A stretch of 64,000 nt of DNA from Paralithodes platypus (GCA_032716605.1 CM064572.1:41190982-41254981), one strand, 5' to 3'; counted from the stretch's first letter, positions 23,601 through 36,110 are shown. The notes: generated by a model from the sequence alone, not told the origin. A program made the numbers and translations.

Positions 23601-25887
23601 TTGAGGCTGCCAACACACACGCTCAGGTGATTTTACAGATTTGAAAGTCTTTTCATCTGTGAAGATAACCTTTCTCCAAAATGTAAATCACAATTAATAT
23701 ATTCTTGGGCGAATCTTTGTTATTGTTCTCTATTTTCTTCAGTTAGAGCTTCCTTGACTGCTGGCACCTAACAATAGATGTCAAATTTCTTGGCGTGCCT
23801 TCGTGTAGTAGAGGGATGACATGGCAGGTTAAGCTGTCTTCTTAGAGCCTTATCACCCATTTTGCTAGAAATATTATATAACACTACTCCCTGATAATAT
23901 TTGTCAATAGGTGTTATACATTGAGAAAACATAATTATGCAGTAAACCATTACTATAATTAAGTTCAGTAAAATACTACCAAGCATACCATATCTTTGTG
24001 AGGTTACATGTATAGTGCGCAGCCAATTTATTCATGTGTTTACGTGCTATATGATAATACAACATTATTCAATATAGAAATGAATGAAGGTAAACACGAT
24101 ACAATTACATAAAAAATTGAGAATGGTGTGTGTGTGTGTGTGTGTGTGTGTGTCTAAAAATAAAGAGATATTTTGAATAAATATAGTATATCGATAGATA
24201 TAGATTGGTATATAGGTGTGATATTAGTTGTTGTTGTTGTTGTTGTTCCCCAAGCTGCATGGCCGAACAGCCCCAAGGCCCCGAGCAGGCCAAGGCCACA
24301 ACCGTGCGCCCCCACAGCACCCCCACTGCCGACCACAATAAAGCCTGGGTGACCGAAGCCACTCCATGGCGGGGAGCTGAGGAGGGTGCGGAAACGCCCA
24401 GGAAACCAAAGCCCCACCCAGGGCCCTGTGCCCCTCAGCAATTATGAAGAGAAAGTTGAGGGGCAAAGGAAAAAATGTGACGCTTTGGCTTCCAATCTAG
24501 GTAGACTGGGAGGTCAATCAACGGAAGAGACGCCGTCACTTGAAATCTAGAAAATATAAAAGTTAAAGGAACAGTCAGAGTAAGCTATGGGTATGGCAGA
24601 GATCGCTCAGTTCTCACTCTGATAGACCAGCCCATCACCAATGTGATATTAGTTAATCCACGAAGTGACTAGTCAATGTGTGAATATACAATAGTAAATG
24701 TGAACACACAGTTTGAAGGTATGATAGAATGAGTGTGTATGTGTGTGTGTGTGTTGTCAAACTACGGAAAGGTGTAAGATAGTATGAATGATTAATCATT
24801 CTTTGATAACAATAATTTAATGCAGCACATTTTCTTCTGGTGTTCGTAAAATAGGCATAGATTACTAATTACTGACTTAGCTCCATCGCGAAGCTACATT
24901 AATCCGAGCTCGTGGAGCTACAATGTTTGAAAACGGATGTTTCCTCCTTTCTGGGGTAGGGGTAAGATGTGAGTGTGTGTGTGTTGGGGGGGGGGGGGGG
25001 GGGCTGGTAGTTCAGTCTCTCCATCGCTCTCCATCCAAAGGGGTGGGATAGGAGGGAGTAACAGACAGGCATTAGCCCATTCCTACTGCCTGGGGTAGGG
25101 GTAGTTAGGAGTAACCCTTAGGCAGGGACTTTTACTTTTGGGTGTACTGGCATTTTATTAATGTATACAAATTCATGCACAGTTATGCACACATAATTAA
25201 AAGAAAGATGCCCATGCTATGGACTTATTCCATTTAAGCCAAGAATTGCTGTTCCTTCCGGAATCCGCGGTTTTCAAACAAGCACCAAAACCCTACCGAT
25301 GGTCGGAGGTGGCTCAATATTGGGTAATATGTAGGACTACATAATATATCTCTTCATATCCCCACTTCCTTTCCTACCTCTCCTTCTACTTTTCCCCTCC
25401 CTCTCTCAATTTTCTCAACCTCACTCTACTACCTCTCCCTTTCTCTACTATCTCCCACCCTCTCTACTGCCTTTCACCTCCCTCTATGACCTGCTCCTCT
25501 CTCTACTACCTCCCCATCACAGACGGTGTGTGCAACACAAAGCTCAGTTGCTTGGTTGACGTCGGTGTGAGAGGGTGTAGCGCCGTCGGTCTTGCTCTTC
25601 TTCCTCCTCCCTCCACCACCAACACTCATTCTCCGGCATGTTTCTTTGAATATATTATGTTCTTTAGTTATACTGCACTATATTTTATTATTATTTTAAA
25701 TTTCATTTGTGACTGTTTCTCCAGACTCCTCTGTAATTGGTAGACATAGACCATTTACTTTATAGGCCCTATTTTAAATAATCTTTTAATGATTGTCCAT
25801 TTTTAACTGATGATAAATTGAATCCCTTAGTAACTAATACATCTCTACCTTCTGGAAAATATATGATTGTCTTCTATCATCATCATG
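23601..25887. other. Intergenic, no gene seen
   Basis: The stretch contains a (TG)n run at 24126-24153, a GTT trinucleotide run at about 24228-24247, a poly(G) run at 24986-25003 and C/T-rich DNA at 25350-25510. The open frames here are low-complexity or antisense and none resembles a protein. Confidence 0.6.
24126..24153. repeat. (TG)n microsatellite
   Basis: A pure TG run of 28 bp. Confidence 0.95.
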
Positions 25888-26093
25888 TTAACCCCTTGAG
25901 AATCATGACCACTTTACAGTGTATTTTACCTATTATGAGGCAATTTCATTCAGATTAGGAAGGATGTATGGAAGACAGACGGTTATTCGAGACAGTCTTA
26001 AGCATTTCAACTCCCACAGATCCTTCCTAAGCTGTATGAGATCGTCTAATGACAGCCGGAATAAATAAAAAGGCAACATAAAACTCAAGAGGT
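25888..26093. mobile_element. Small TTAA-type MITE, CCCCTTGAGG family
   Basis: TTAA (25888-25891) is followed by CCCCTTGAGAATCATGAC. The other end is AACTCAAGAGG followed by a decayed TTAA. The interior phrases match the copies at 13190 and 14154. The element is about 200 bp and non-coding. Confidence 0.6.
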
Positions 26094-27182
26094 AATGTCA
26101 CGTTTTCATGATCACTCCCATATTTCGCTATCCTATTTGCAAAATAACTGATTTAAATAAAAATGGGTAATATGCTAATCACCATTGGCTGAAAATAGAT
26201 GATTGGCAAACTAATTGGTTGTGATTTTTCCTATTAATGGGCGTGTTTTAGCCTGATCGTCATATATAGGCTATAGCCTACACAAGGTTAGATACAATCA
26301 CAAATTTCAAGGGTACAGGCTCTTTCATTGTATATTTAGGCAAGCACAGTTTAAGGTATACACGAACCTTACAAACGGGCGGGATGGTCTAATCTTAGAG
26401 GGTGGAATCAGCCAAGGAAGGATTGATTGTTTGGCTCTTCCCGCCCACAATATTGGGGCGGGAAGGTCCTAGTTGAGCGGGCGGGATCTTCTACTCGGAA
26501 TGGTCTGTGGGCGGGAAGGTCAGTAACCCCCTCCGAGGCTTCCCTGCGAAGTAGCGGGAATTTATTTGTTTTGCTTTTCTTTATCTAGGCCTAGGCTAGG
26601 CTATTTTAGAGTTATGTAAGGGTATTTTGATGTGTGAAAGGCTAATAGGCCTAGTAGGAAATTAATATTTACCCTTTAAACAACAATCTAAGAACACGCC
26701 CCCCACTAGCGAAAAATAGCCTAGCCTAGGCTAACTATTTGGCCTACTCCGGGGTCTCTTCAATTTTTACCGATGATAGGATAGGCTTAATCGTTTGCCG
26801 TGGGATAGGCCTACAAAATATGTTGAAGCCTGCCCCCCCCTCCCCCCCCCCCCCATCACACACTCCAACACTTATTGATATCCTCATATATTTAAACAGT
26901 AGCCTAGGCCTAAAGGGGCAAAAACCTAATTTTTCCCGATGCGAGTCGCCGAGGCTACACTCACGGCGGATGTAGCCTAAACAAACCTACCCGCCTCTTG
27001 CGAGGTATCCTATGCGATATAGCCTAGGCTAGCCTAGCCTAGAAGATTTTTTTTTTTTCAGGATCAGTAGGCCCTAATAGCCTACATTTGTATGCGCATT
27101 TAGACACATAGGAATGAAAATATGAAATACTTGGTACGCCTATAAGAAACCTAGGGATGGATGTAGATTCCGGGCGTACAGT
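26094..27182. other. Intergenic, rich in CCTAGG-type motifs
   Basis: No gene is seen. The phrase GGGCGGGAAGGTC and close variants recur between 26370 and 26525. Many short palindromic GCCTAGGC-type words occur between 26580 and 27030. Poly(C) and poly(T) runs lie at about 26840 and 27045. Confidence 0.6.
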
Positions 27183-27640
27183 CATCATGTTTACACAAGG
27201 CGATCGCCGCGGTTAACCGCGTCTATTTTGACGGCGATTAATTTGGTTATTTGCCCCCTGCTGGCAATATAGGCTAGGCCTAGGCCTATATGATGATGAC
27301 AATATGACAATATGTCATGGGGGGGTGAGGGGGGGCAAAGCTCCCCCCTCAACATATAATTGTATCCAATGGCATTCAAAATAGACGGGAACATGATTAC
27401 AAAGGTCCGACGCCTCCCCCGCCGCCGTCATGTTTACATTTGACGATCGCCGTGGTTCAAGTTCGCGTCTATTTTGACGGCGATTTTTTTCGGTAATTTG
27501 CCCCCTGGTGGCAATATACTGTATATGATGATGACAATATGTCATGGGGGGGGGGGGGGTGAGGGGCCCTCAACATATTATTGTATCCAAAGGCAGTCAA
27601 AATAGACGGGAACATGATGGCAAAGGTCCGACACACCACT
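27183..27640. repeat. Two tandem copies of a ~240-bp repeat with internal palindromes
   Basis: The phrase order CATGTTTACA, CGATCGCCG, CGTCTATTTTGACGGCGAT, TTTGCCCCCTG, ATGATGACAATATGTCATGG, then CAAAATAGACGGGAACATGA occurs at about 27187-27400 and again at 27429-27620. A related, more diverged version lies at 37475-37690. GTCTATTTTGAC and CAAAATAGAC are inverted, so each copy can fold. It is probably a short MITE-like repeat; no target duplication was fixed. Confidence 0.6.
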
Positions 27641-27766
27641 ACGCGTAGTGTAAACAAGGCTGGCGGTACGCCCGCACTTAACATTCTTGCCGATACCTAT
27701 AGCCTAGGCCATAATAAAATCGATGTCGGAATTTAATTACATAAATTTTATATTGTCCATATCTAG

Positions 27767-28314
27767 TATCCTGTTTATTATTCCTAGGGGGTAGAGGAGA
27801 AACGGATATAAATTAAATGTTTAGACCTGGGAAGATGAATTGGCCTAGGCTATAAAAATGATACCGGTCGGTGTTTGACTTACTTGTAAACATATATGTG
27901 TAGGTTATCTGTGGTAGTCCCAGTAATATCTATGAAGTACTTCTAGTATTAAAGGAACTTAGCTGTGATACAAAGAGTGTCGATTAGGTGATGGACATGT
28001 CGATAGGTGAAGATCAGTGAAGTTCTGTTGTTATGTGGCAGCAACTGGTGGTTTGTTGTGAGCGGGACGAAGTCTTTGTGTGAAGTGTACTGAGATTCCC
28101 TTTTATCGTAACAATATAAAATATATTTAAGGGTTCTATATCGTCCCCCGTGATTAAATAATAAGGGAAAATAAACTAAGATATAATTGGTGCAACCACA
28201 GTAATATTTATCCACAAAGATAAATAAAGTAATGCGTATAAACAAAAAGGAACCAGCTGTCGTGAACCCGGGAAATTCAAACTACGGTATATATACCAGC
28301 TAGGATTCACGACA
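27767..28314 (-). repeat. BEL 3' LTR (548 bp)
   Basis: In element orientation it begins TGTCGTGAATCC and ends CAGGATA. It is uninterrupted and shows the empty version of the TTAA site (AGTATTAAAGGAAC) that is occupied by a MITE in the 5' LTR. Minus-strand polyadenylation-like signals are present. Confidence 0.9.
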
Positions 28315-28343
28315 TACTCCGCCACCAGTTATATACAGAGTAT

Positions 28344-29829
28344 TTACAATTGTCCCGTCCCGATCATGGATCGCCACAACTGGGAGGAACCCAAAGCAGC
28401 CCGACGTGACGGCCTCTGAGGGGTATCACCTCGGTCCGCTCCAGTAGCAGGAAGGATATTATCAGAGTTCGGCATGCTGTCGCCATCCACTATCTCTAAA
28501 TCTATCTCTAGTGGGTATAGCTTAACCACCGGTCTGGTGGTCAAACCGGCTCCTGTTTTTACCTGAACTACCCTACATTCGTGGTCAGGACCACGAAGAA
28601 GTTTCATTATCCGACCTATACGCCAAAAAAGTCGGGGGCCTTCATCATGTACTAGAACGACGTCCCTAACTTGCGGCGATGCTATCCCTCTTTTTACCAT
28701 TAATTAAGTGACGATGTTGCTCCCTGAGTGATATTAAATAATCAGTGCTCCACCTTTTCCACAGGTCATGTGAGAGTTTTGTTACATATTGGAAGCGTTG
28801 GTTGACGGAATCGTTGTTACGCCACGTCGTGTCCTTGAGATCTTCATCCGTGACTTCCCGCCTTGGAAAGCTTCTGATCCGCCTCCCATGAACCAGTTGT
28901 GAAGGAGTGATGGGTAGAGGGTCTTCAAGATCACTGTAGCTGTAGCCAAGCGGGCGATCATTGACTGTGGCCTCGAGCTCCAGTAATTCCGTATTTAGTT
29001 CCTCTGTGGTAACCAATGGTCGACCCAGTACCTTCTTCAAGCCAGCCTTTAGGATGCCAATGACCCGTTCCCATATGGCACCGAAACATGGCGCCCTGGC
29101 CGGTATAAACCGCCACTCGCACTTGAATTCCGCTAGAATACCTTTTAACCTTGCATCATCTATCAACTCCCGTAATTTACTGGCTCCGCTAACAAATGTG
29201 GTGGCATTATCACTCATCATAATCTCAGGGTAACCCCTCCTGCTACTAAACCTACGTTCCGTAGGTTTAGCAAAACATTTATTTTTTAGGTTTCCGTAGG
29301 CAAGCAAAAATGATTCGCAGGAGAGGTTAGACACCGTCTCTACATGGACCGCTCTAGTAACTGCACAGGTGAATAAGACTACATATAGTTTACTTTCTGT
29401 ACCCCCCTTCTCTTTTACTGGCAAGGCACCTGTGTAGCCAACCCCCGTTACCTGGAAAGGACTCACTTCCTGAACCCTAAACTCCGGCAATAGAGGGGCC
29501 TGTACAGCACGATATGATGTACCTTGCAATCTCTTGCAGATGATTCATCCCCTTAAGGCTTTCTTTACTACCTGTCTAATCTTGGGGATCCACCATCTTT
29601 GCCTTATGTAATTTACAACATAACTAACACCACTATGGTTACACACTTTGTGGCAGTAATTACTAAGGAGAGTGGCTATACGATGTTTATTAGGGATAAG
29701 GATAGGGTACTTGGTGCTATCATGTAAAGCTGACAAGTGTAGCCTACCCCTACAGCGTATCATGCCTCCCTCCATATAGAGGCCTAACTGCTTCACTATA
29801 TTGCTTGGTGTGCCCTGTCCTTTTGACAT
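28344..29829 (-). pseudogene. BEL/Pao integrase and DUF5641 tail
   Basis: The segment at 29545-29829 holds the integrase zinc-binding region (HKVCNHSGVSYV, RQRWWIPK). The core at 28666-29529 has GYTGAL where DYTGAL is expected, SDNATTF with the second Asp, and GAIWERVIGILK with the Glu, so the first catalytic Asp appears lost. The segment at 28344-28700 (QVRDVVLVHDEG, WRIGRIMKLLRG, RPVVKLYPLE) is the DUF5641 domain usual at the C-terminus of BEL polyproteins. The pieces lie in different frames and overlap by a few codons, so there are at least two frameshifts. Confidence 0.85.
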
Positions 29830-31330
29830 AATATAAGTGGTGTTGTTCAGAGTAAGCTTCTCTCTGAGCTACCTTAATCATGGCTGACTCTGCTGCTCTT
29901 AATTCCGGCACCGTCAAGTATGCCGGTTTTGCCTGATAGTTCCCTTGTTTCTTCTCTTTAAGAGTTCTAATAAACCTAAGGACCCATGCCATTACATGCC
30001 ATGACTTCATATATGAGCCATACCGGTCCCAATTCAATATGGCAGTAGGGGCAACCGGTACCGGCAATGACAGTGTTCCTTCTTGACTCGTGTTACAACC
30101 CACAGTGGTGTCCCCTCTTATTGAGCCCCCTATTGGGCCATGATCAGGCCATAGAAATTGGTGAGGTAGCCATGTGGGCCCTCCCCACCAAAGCGAAGAA
30201 GCAACTAAGGACACATATGAAATCCCTCTGGTGACTAGATCACTGGGGTTGTCCTCTGTGGACACATAACGAAAATGAGCGCCGGGGACTAATGACTTTA
30301 TCTCATCAACTCTATTTTGAACATATATAGGTAAAATCATTTTACTAAACAACCAGCATAGGGTTATCTGGCTGTCCGACCAGAGGTATACATTCTCTAT
30401 AATCAGCTCGTCCGCGTAGGCCTCACATATATAACATGCGAGACGAGCTGCGAGAAGAACAGCAGTCAACTCCATCTTAGGTATGGTGAGGGACCTTAGC
30501 TTTGGCCATTACTAACCAACTCACCTCATCACCAACCGCATAGGCCGCTACACCATATGGTACTGAGCTAGCGTCACTAAATAGGTGCAACGTAACCCTC
30601 TTAGAATTAGTGACCTGACGGGGAAACATGATACCAGTACTATCTATCATATCGTCATAAATACCCTGCCAGTTAGCTCTCATGTCATCTGGAATGGGTA
30701 CATCCCACCCACACTCTAATCTTCACAAGTCCTGTACGAACCTCCGCGCCCGGATGGTTACCGGTAGCAACACTCCAAGAGGATCGAACACACTCACGGT
30801 TAGACTTAGAGCCTCGCGTTTGGTAACCAATGCAGGGCTACTTCCGCGGAAATTAACCTGTAACATATCCTTATCAGTTAGCCACTCAACGCCAAGTACC
30901 TTAACCCCGTCTTGTTTGGCGGAAGCTATACCCTTCAGGTGCAACAGTTCCCGCAAACTCTCATTATTTGTGACCCACTCACTTAAGACAGGTTACCGCT
31001 GGAAAATATTCTACGGGCATCCCAACATTGTTGCTGCAAATCACTTACATCATCACCAGTCCCCTGTAAGTTATCAATATACAACCCCCTTTTTAGCTTA
31101 TTAACTACTTCACTGTTCTCCTGTATCATAGACAGGTGTTTTTGAATGGTAGCATTAAGGAGGAACTGGGAACAGGTGGCCCCGAACAGAACTGCACGGA
31201 ACCGGTAGACAATGTAAGGACTTGCAACATCCAAGGGATCAACGGGCCACAGAAACCTAGTAGCATCCCTATCCTTCTCACTCAACCCCACCATGCGATG
31301 GACCTGTATGGAGACAGTCATTCAGACTGA
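29750..31330 (-). pseudogene. BEL/Pao reverse transcriptase and RNase H
   Basis: RT fragments at 30983-31321 include EKDRDATRFLWP, RFRAVLFGATCSQFLLNATI and the catalytic box YIDN (normally YVDD), which would inactivate the enzyme. The connection segment (30723-30956) has SVFDPLGVLLPVTIRAR. RNase H begins at 30477-30683 with LHLFSDASSVPYGVAAY and continues at 29750-30475 with ELTAVLLAARLA and YLWSDSQITLCWL. At least three frames are used. Confidence 0.85.
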
Positions 31331-31485
31331 ACGCCTTCTCGTCCATCCTAGCCGAACAGTCAAACACTATCCGTACAGGCGTAGTAACACTATCCTTGGT
31401 AATACCATGGTGAGCTAAGTTGTGAATGGGATGACCCGCTTGATTCCTGTTTTCTACCCTTTCAATAAACCCCCTTTCTATCTGA

Positions 31486-32616
31486 TTATCCAGAACCTTT
31501 GTATACTGTTGACAGTAGTTGGGATCCTTTCATAAACTTACGCTGCAAGCCTCTCATTCTGCTCAGGGCTAACTTAAAGTTATCAGGTAATTTATCAATG
31601 TTATCTCTCCACGGCAGTTCCACTATATACTGTCCCTGTGCTTCGGAATACTGTACCGTTTCAGAAAATCTATTTAAGACTTTCTCCCCACCCTTACCAG
31701 TTTCATTAGGACTTATACCAATATGATCCAAGTCCCATAGAGCTGTCAGATCCTTTAATTCTGGAGAATTTCTGCCAATATATTCCTGTATCTCCACTAA
31801 AGGGTCTACTGCTAACTTAAGAACAGTGACTAACTCTACATGGGTCTCTTCTATATCTGACTGATAAGTGCCACTCAGTGCATAACCATAAATAGTGGGT
31901 AACATAACTATACTTCCTTCCCTGACATAGCCTGAATTTACAAAGTGGTAATAAAAGTCCGCCCCAATCAGTAACCCTATCATATCTCCATCAGTGATAC
32001 CTGGATCGGCTAATTTGTAACCCCGAGCCTTGATAGCATTTACCTCCATCTCTAATCCTCTCCCTGGTTTGTATACTGGTAACTCCTCCACCACAACGGC
32101 TCTCAATTTACGCACCCTTCTTCTGTGATGATAGGTTAACTGTATTATTTCATACTCAGTACTACCAAGTGAGCCAGTAAATCCCTGGAGCCTTATCTAT
32201 TCCTTACTGACCCCAACGTAATCAAGCTGCGATAAAGCAGAGCGCAAGATGAAGGTACGTTGCGAACATTGGTCCAACAAAGCTCTTACTTTACCGGTAT
32301 GACCGTTTCTGTCGGTCAAGGGAATCTGAATGGTAGGCAACAACACTGCATTATGGCCCGAAGCCACAGCCATGGTCACTGTTGGTTCAGGGGCTGCTGG
32401 TTGTCCAGTTTGTTCAAGGCGTGGCGTCGGACACAAATAATTAAAATGTTTCTGTTTGCAGAATCGGCACGGCCTAATTTTAGGGTTAGTACACCCCTGG
32501 CTGCCATGTTCTGACGACAGGCACCCGACGCACAATTTCAACTGCCTTGCTCTATTGGCCTTGGCGGGACTGTTCTTGTATTTTGCACACTTTGCCCAAA
32601 TATGTCCTGTCTTTAA
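31486..32616 (-). pseudogene. BEL/Pao protease region and second zinc knuckle
   Basis: The frame at 32197-32679 contains KLCVGCLSSEHGSQGC and RFCKQKHFNYLCP, cysteine-rich knuckles of Gag. It then reads KVRALLDQCSQRTFI, the retropepsin block in which the usual Ser/Thr-Gly after Asp is degraded. The frame at 31486-32115 continues with DGDMIGLLIGADFYYHFV, the DUF1758-type segment found in BEL polyproteins, up to the start of the RT. A frame change lies near 32120-32195. Confidence 0.8.
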
Positions 32617-33098
32617 CCCTTTATTGGCGGCGCGCAACTTATGTCGTGTGAAAGAAATTTGGACTAAGTGGCGGTTCACAACTTATGTCGTGTGCCATTT
32701 TCACCACGTAATGTTGCTGAGAGAGAAAGATAAGTGGTGGCAGGAGAGTAGCAAGCGTATGACTGCTCCAGACCACCGCGGCGGACCTAATGACATGAAT
32801 CCCACCCTCCCCTACCCTCACGCACTCGCTACACAGGGAATTATATAGGGAAACTACTTAATTACATGGTTTTTGCACTCGTGTTGCGCGATCGTTGCAA
32901 GAAAACTAGCGGTCGTACAAGGATGGTTGGGGTGTCATTGGAAAGCTCTGTTTATGCCCTTTCAGGGATAGATACTTGTTTTTCGCTCTGGGTCTTATTT
33001 AGGCATGAAAATGATCACGTAAACAACCCTATTTAGGGTAAAAACACCCCCTGGGCGGTACATATAAATTACTGCCTAGGCCGCTCGTAAGGTGTTAA
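32613..33098. mobile_element. piggyBac-type MITE (478 bp) in the BEL gag zinc knuckle
   Basis: TTAA copies at 32613-32616 and 33095-33098 bound 478 bp beginning CCCTTTATTGGCGGCG and ending GCTCGTAAGGTG. It is the reverse-oriented relative of 458-937 and 57415-57894. It splits a CCHC zinc knuckle: the first two cysteines (C-K-L-C) lie upstream, and the His and last Cys (TGHIWAKC) lie downstream. The knuckle frame is continuous when 482 bp are discounted. Confidence 0.9.
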
Positions 33099-34050
33099 AC
33101 ACAACTTACATCCATACTTCTGCTTGGTATCGGGTTTCTGATACACTGCATATGCTGCTGTGGCGGTCGCCCAAAACTGTTCTAGTGGATTATGTCTACT
33201 TTCTAGATTGCACACTTCAGTCTTAAACACACGAACATATTCATCCACATCCAGCAGTTGTCTTTTAATTCACGCTTAATCACTTCAGAGAGTGCACTAG
33301 GAAGTTTATTATGCAACAGTACTGCACACATTTCACTTACTGTTACATCCATAGAGCGTAATGACTCTAACGCACACTCAAATGACGCGGAAAAATCTTT
33401 CAGAGCACTGACCTCCTGGCTAGGATGCGGGAGATTACACAGTTTCGCTATGTGAGCTGCTTTGATGCGATCCTTTTGACCATATCTGTTTTTCAGTATA
33501 GTGACCGCTGGTTCATAACTTGCAGCGACCAAACTAAATCCACTAACAATTTGTAGAGCCTCACCACTAAGTTGTCCCTTTAGATACGTAAATTTCTGAA
33601 TGTCAGTTAAGTCTGTTTGGGAGTGAACACTACAATCAAAGAATTCCCAGAAACCCACCCACTGTGTTGGATCCCCCTCAAAAACTGGCAACTTCAGGAA
33701 GGGTAGCTTAATACCCTTCTGTTTCCTACTTGCTGCACTATCATGAGATCTACCAGTAGTGGTTGTCTGTAGAGCACTATCTAACTCAGATAACTGACTG
33801 TTTACTTGATTAACATACTGCATATCTTTCACCATCTCATCCTCTAACTGATCATCTGAATATAAGCTATACAACTCTATGCTATACGACTCGATATCAG
33901 CTAGGGCCTTTCTACAGAGATTTTCACACCCCTTACATCATGCAGTGTAGCAGCATGTTCAATAAATTCAGATAGATTAGAGGTAAGCTTAGTAATCCCT
34001 CCCTCCTTGGCGGCCCTGAACCGCCGCAAGGACTTTATTTTCTCTTCCAT
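33099..34050 (-). pseudogene. BEL/Pao Gag
   Basis: Gag starts at an ATG at 34048-34050 (MEEKIKSLRRFRAAKEGGIT), upstream of the longest open frame. One frame change at about 33925 leads into the 33203-33874 frame with KLPFLKLPVFEGDPTQWVGF, the standard BEL Gag core, and AAHIAKLCNLP. A second frame change near 33250 leads to FKTEVCNLESRHNP and on to the first cysteines of the zinc knuckle at the MITE. The order Gag core, knuckles, protease is conventional for the family. Confidence 0.85.
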
Positions 34051-34734
34051 TCTTAAATATTTACGGTAACTAAAGCTTAAGGAACAACATTACTAATCGT
34101 CACTCTAGGCTAACCTATTCTAATCTATTCTAAGCCTTGGCTAACCTACTTACATTGATGACGACAGCAACCAAGCAAATTGAAGCATGCAGATCGCGTG
34201 CCCCCTGTGAGTTTACAAATGATCAAAGAAAAGGAAAATTACCCTATGTCATATTATTCTACTTTACAATATTTACTTTACTAGGCTATATTAAATTTTA
34301 ACAAATTACAAAGAAAAAGAAGAAGGATCAAGACTCCTCTGAAGGAGGAACAGCTGCAGCCGTCGTCATAGTCTTTAGATCTAGCCTATTGCGTCGACTA
34401 CTCCTTCTCGGCCCCGTCCTTCTCCTCAAAGAAGGCACGCGCTCTGTCTAATAGCCTATCTATCACCTTCCGGCTCCCTGGCACATCTAACCCATGCTGA
34501 GGTCTGCCTGACAGTGTCCACCCTTGCCCCTGGTCTATAGAACTGCTTAACAAAAAAAAAGCAGGGCACTGCACTGGACTGTCCAGCGGAAAATCCCGGA
34601 CATATGCGCCCCTCAACATTTGTCCACTGGATCGCCCAGCTCTACACAAAGGCAGACAAGTCAGGCATAATACCCCCCCCAATTCTTATCAATATATAAC
34701 AGATGGCCCAGTATCCTGGTCACGGCACCAATTA
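34051..34734 (-). other. BEL 5' leader between Gag and 5' LTR
   Basis: About 680 bp of untranslated leader with the primer-binding region at 34720-34734. A 94-codon minus-strand frame (34398-34682) lies within it but resembles no known domain. Confidence 0.6.
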
Positions 34735-35709
34735 TATCCTGTTTATTATTCCCAGAGGGTAGAGGAGAAACGGATATAAATTAAGTGTTTAGACCTGGGA
34801 AGATGAATTGGCCTAGGCTATAAAAATGATACCGGTCGGCATTTGACTTACTTGTAAACATGTATGTGTAGGTTATCTGTGGTAGTCCCAGTAATATCTA
34901 TGAAGTACTTCTAGTATTAACCCTTGTCTAGCGGAGTGTTTTGGGCTCATTTGGGCATATTCAGGCCCTCCTGCATGATAAATCAAGCATCTGCATGAAA
35001 CAAAAATTATTTAGCAAAAAACTAGGCGCTAAAACCTTCAAAATGAGACCAGAACGAGCTATGTAGCACTCGTGGTTCTCTTGCAGTGATGCCACGAACA
35101 TGGGAGTTTAGCATATATCGGTATAATTTTCCCAGCTATGCTCACTACTGGCTACACTGCCGGCCTCTCGAGAACACAGGGAACATGAGTTACTGGGTGG
35201 CGGTAAGCCCTGGGAGTCGGCTGTCTGGCCCGCTGTGCTCCCGGCCATTTGCACTCGATTTTAACCCTTTAAAAGCCTTAATAATGCTCCAAACTTACTG
35301 CAAATTGGTGCACGACTTAAGTCGAGCGCCGCCAATAAGGGGTTAAAGGAACTTAGCTGTGATACAAAGAGTGTCGATTAGGTGATGGACATGTCGATAG
35401 GTGAAGATCAGTGAAGTTCTGTTGTTATGTGGCAGCAACTGGTGGTTTGTTGTGAGCGGGACGAAGTCTCTGTGTGAAGTGTACTGAGGTTCCCTTTTAT
35501 CGTAACAATATAAAATATATTTAAGGGTTCTATATCGTCCCCCGTGATTAAATAATAAGGGAAAATAAACTAAGATATAATTGGTGCAACCACAGTAATA
35601 TTTATCCACAAAGATAAATAAAGTAATGCGTATAAACAAAAAGGAACCAGCTGTCGTGAACCCGGGAAATTCCAAACTACGGTATATATACCAGCTAGGA
35701 TTCACGACA
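34735..35709 (-). repeat. BEL 5' LTR carrying a TTAA MITE
   Basis: The LTR is 975 bp long only because a 422-bp element plus a duplicated TTAA lies within it. Without that insert it is 549 bp against 548 bp for the other LTR. Confidence 0.92.
34917..35346. mobile_element. piggyBac-type MITE (422 bp) in the BEL 5' LTR
   Basis: TTAA copies at 34917-34920 and 35343-35346 bound an element starting CCCTTGTCTAGCGGAGTG and ending GCCAATAAGGGG. The other LTR supplies the unoccupied target with one TTAA, direct proof of a clean TTAA-duplicating insertion that postdates the BEL element. It is related to the degenerate copy at 4616-5076. Confidence 0.95.
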
Positions 35710-35728
35710 TCTAGGCTAGACATTTGCT

Positions 35729-36110
35729 GCTAAGGGATTCAACTCTACTCCTAAAATCGATTAATGAAATTAACAAGCATATGTGGCAGTCCGGGGATTC
35801 GAACTCAGGATGCTCACACCGAAAATCAACACACTATGCACTGCACCACAAAGACAGTTAAAAGAATACTGCACAAGCCTACGATTTATTATGCAGTTTC
35901 GAATCCTGCATACCAATCTTAGCATGTACAATATCCCAACTGCATTATCGGAGGCTATGCATAGGTGAAAGGAATAGTGTTTAATGGGGCACTTAACCCT
36001 AGGGAAGGCCTCTCGATAAACTACTACTGAACCCGAATGAATTATTATGTTCTCTCCACCAACCAACTCTACTCCTAAAATAGATTAATTAAATTAACAA
36101 GCACATATTA
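35729..36110 (-). repeat. tRNA-derived SINE-like repeat, copy 3
   Basis: In minus orientation the repeat contains a tRNA-like body with GAGTTCGAATCCCCGG (B box) and the same flanking phrases as the copies at 6405 and 7218. The phrase AACTCTACTCCTAAAAT occurs at both ends of the block, suggesting two overlapping copies or a terminal duplication. Confidence 0.6.

Larger units (their letters stand above)
27762..35714 (-). mobile_element. BEL/Pao LTR retrotransposon, complete outline with TCTAG target duplication
   Basis: LTRs at 27767-28314 and 34735-35709 enclose gag-pol on the minus strand. The outer flanks are TCTAG at 27762-27766 and 35710-35714, a 5-bp duplication as expected for BEL/Pao. 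Just inside the 5' LTR the minus strand reads ATTGGTGCCGTGACC, a typical BEL primer-binding region. I noticed roughly ten differences between the LTRs over about 548 bp once the MITE in the 5' LTR is set aside, so the insertion is moderately young. Coding sequence is broken by several frameshifts and a second MITE. Confidence 0.9.
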
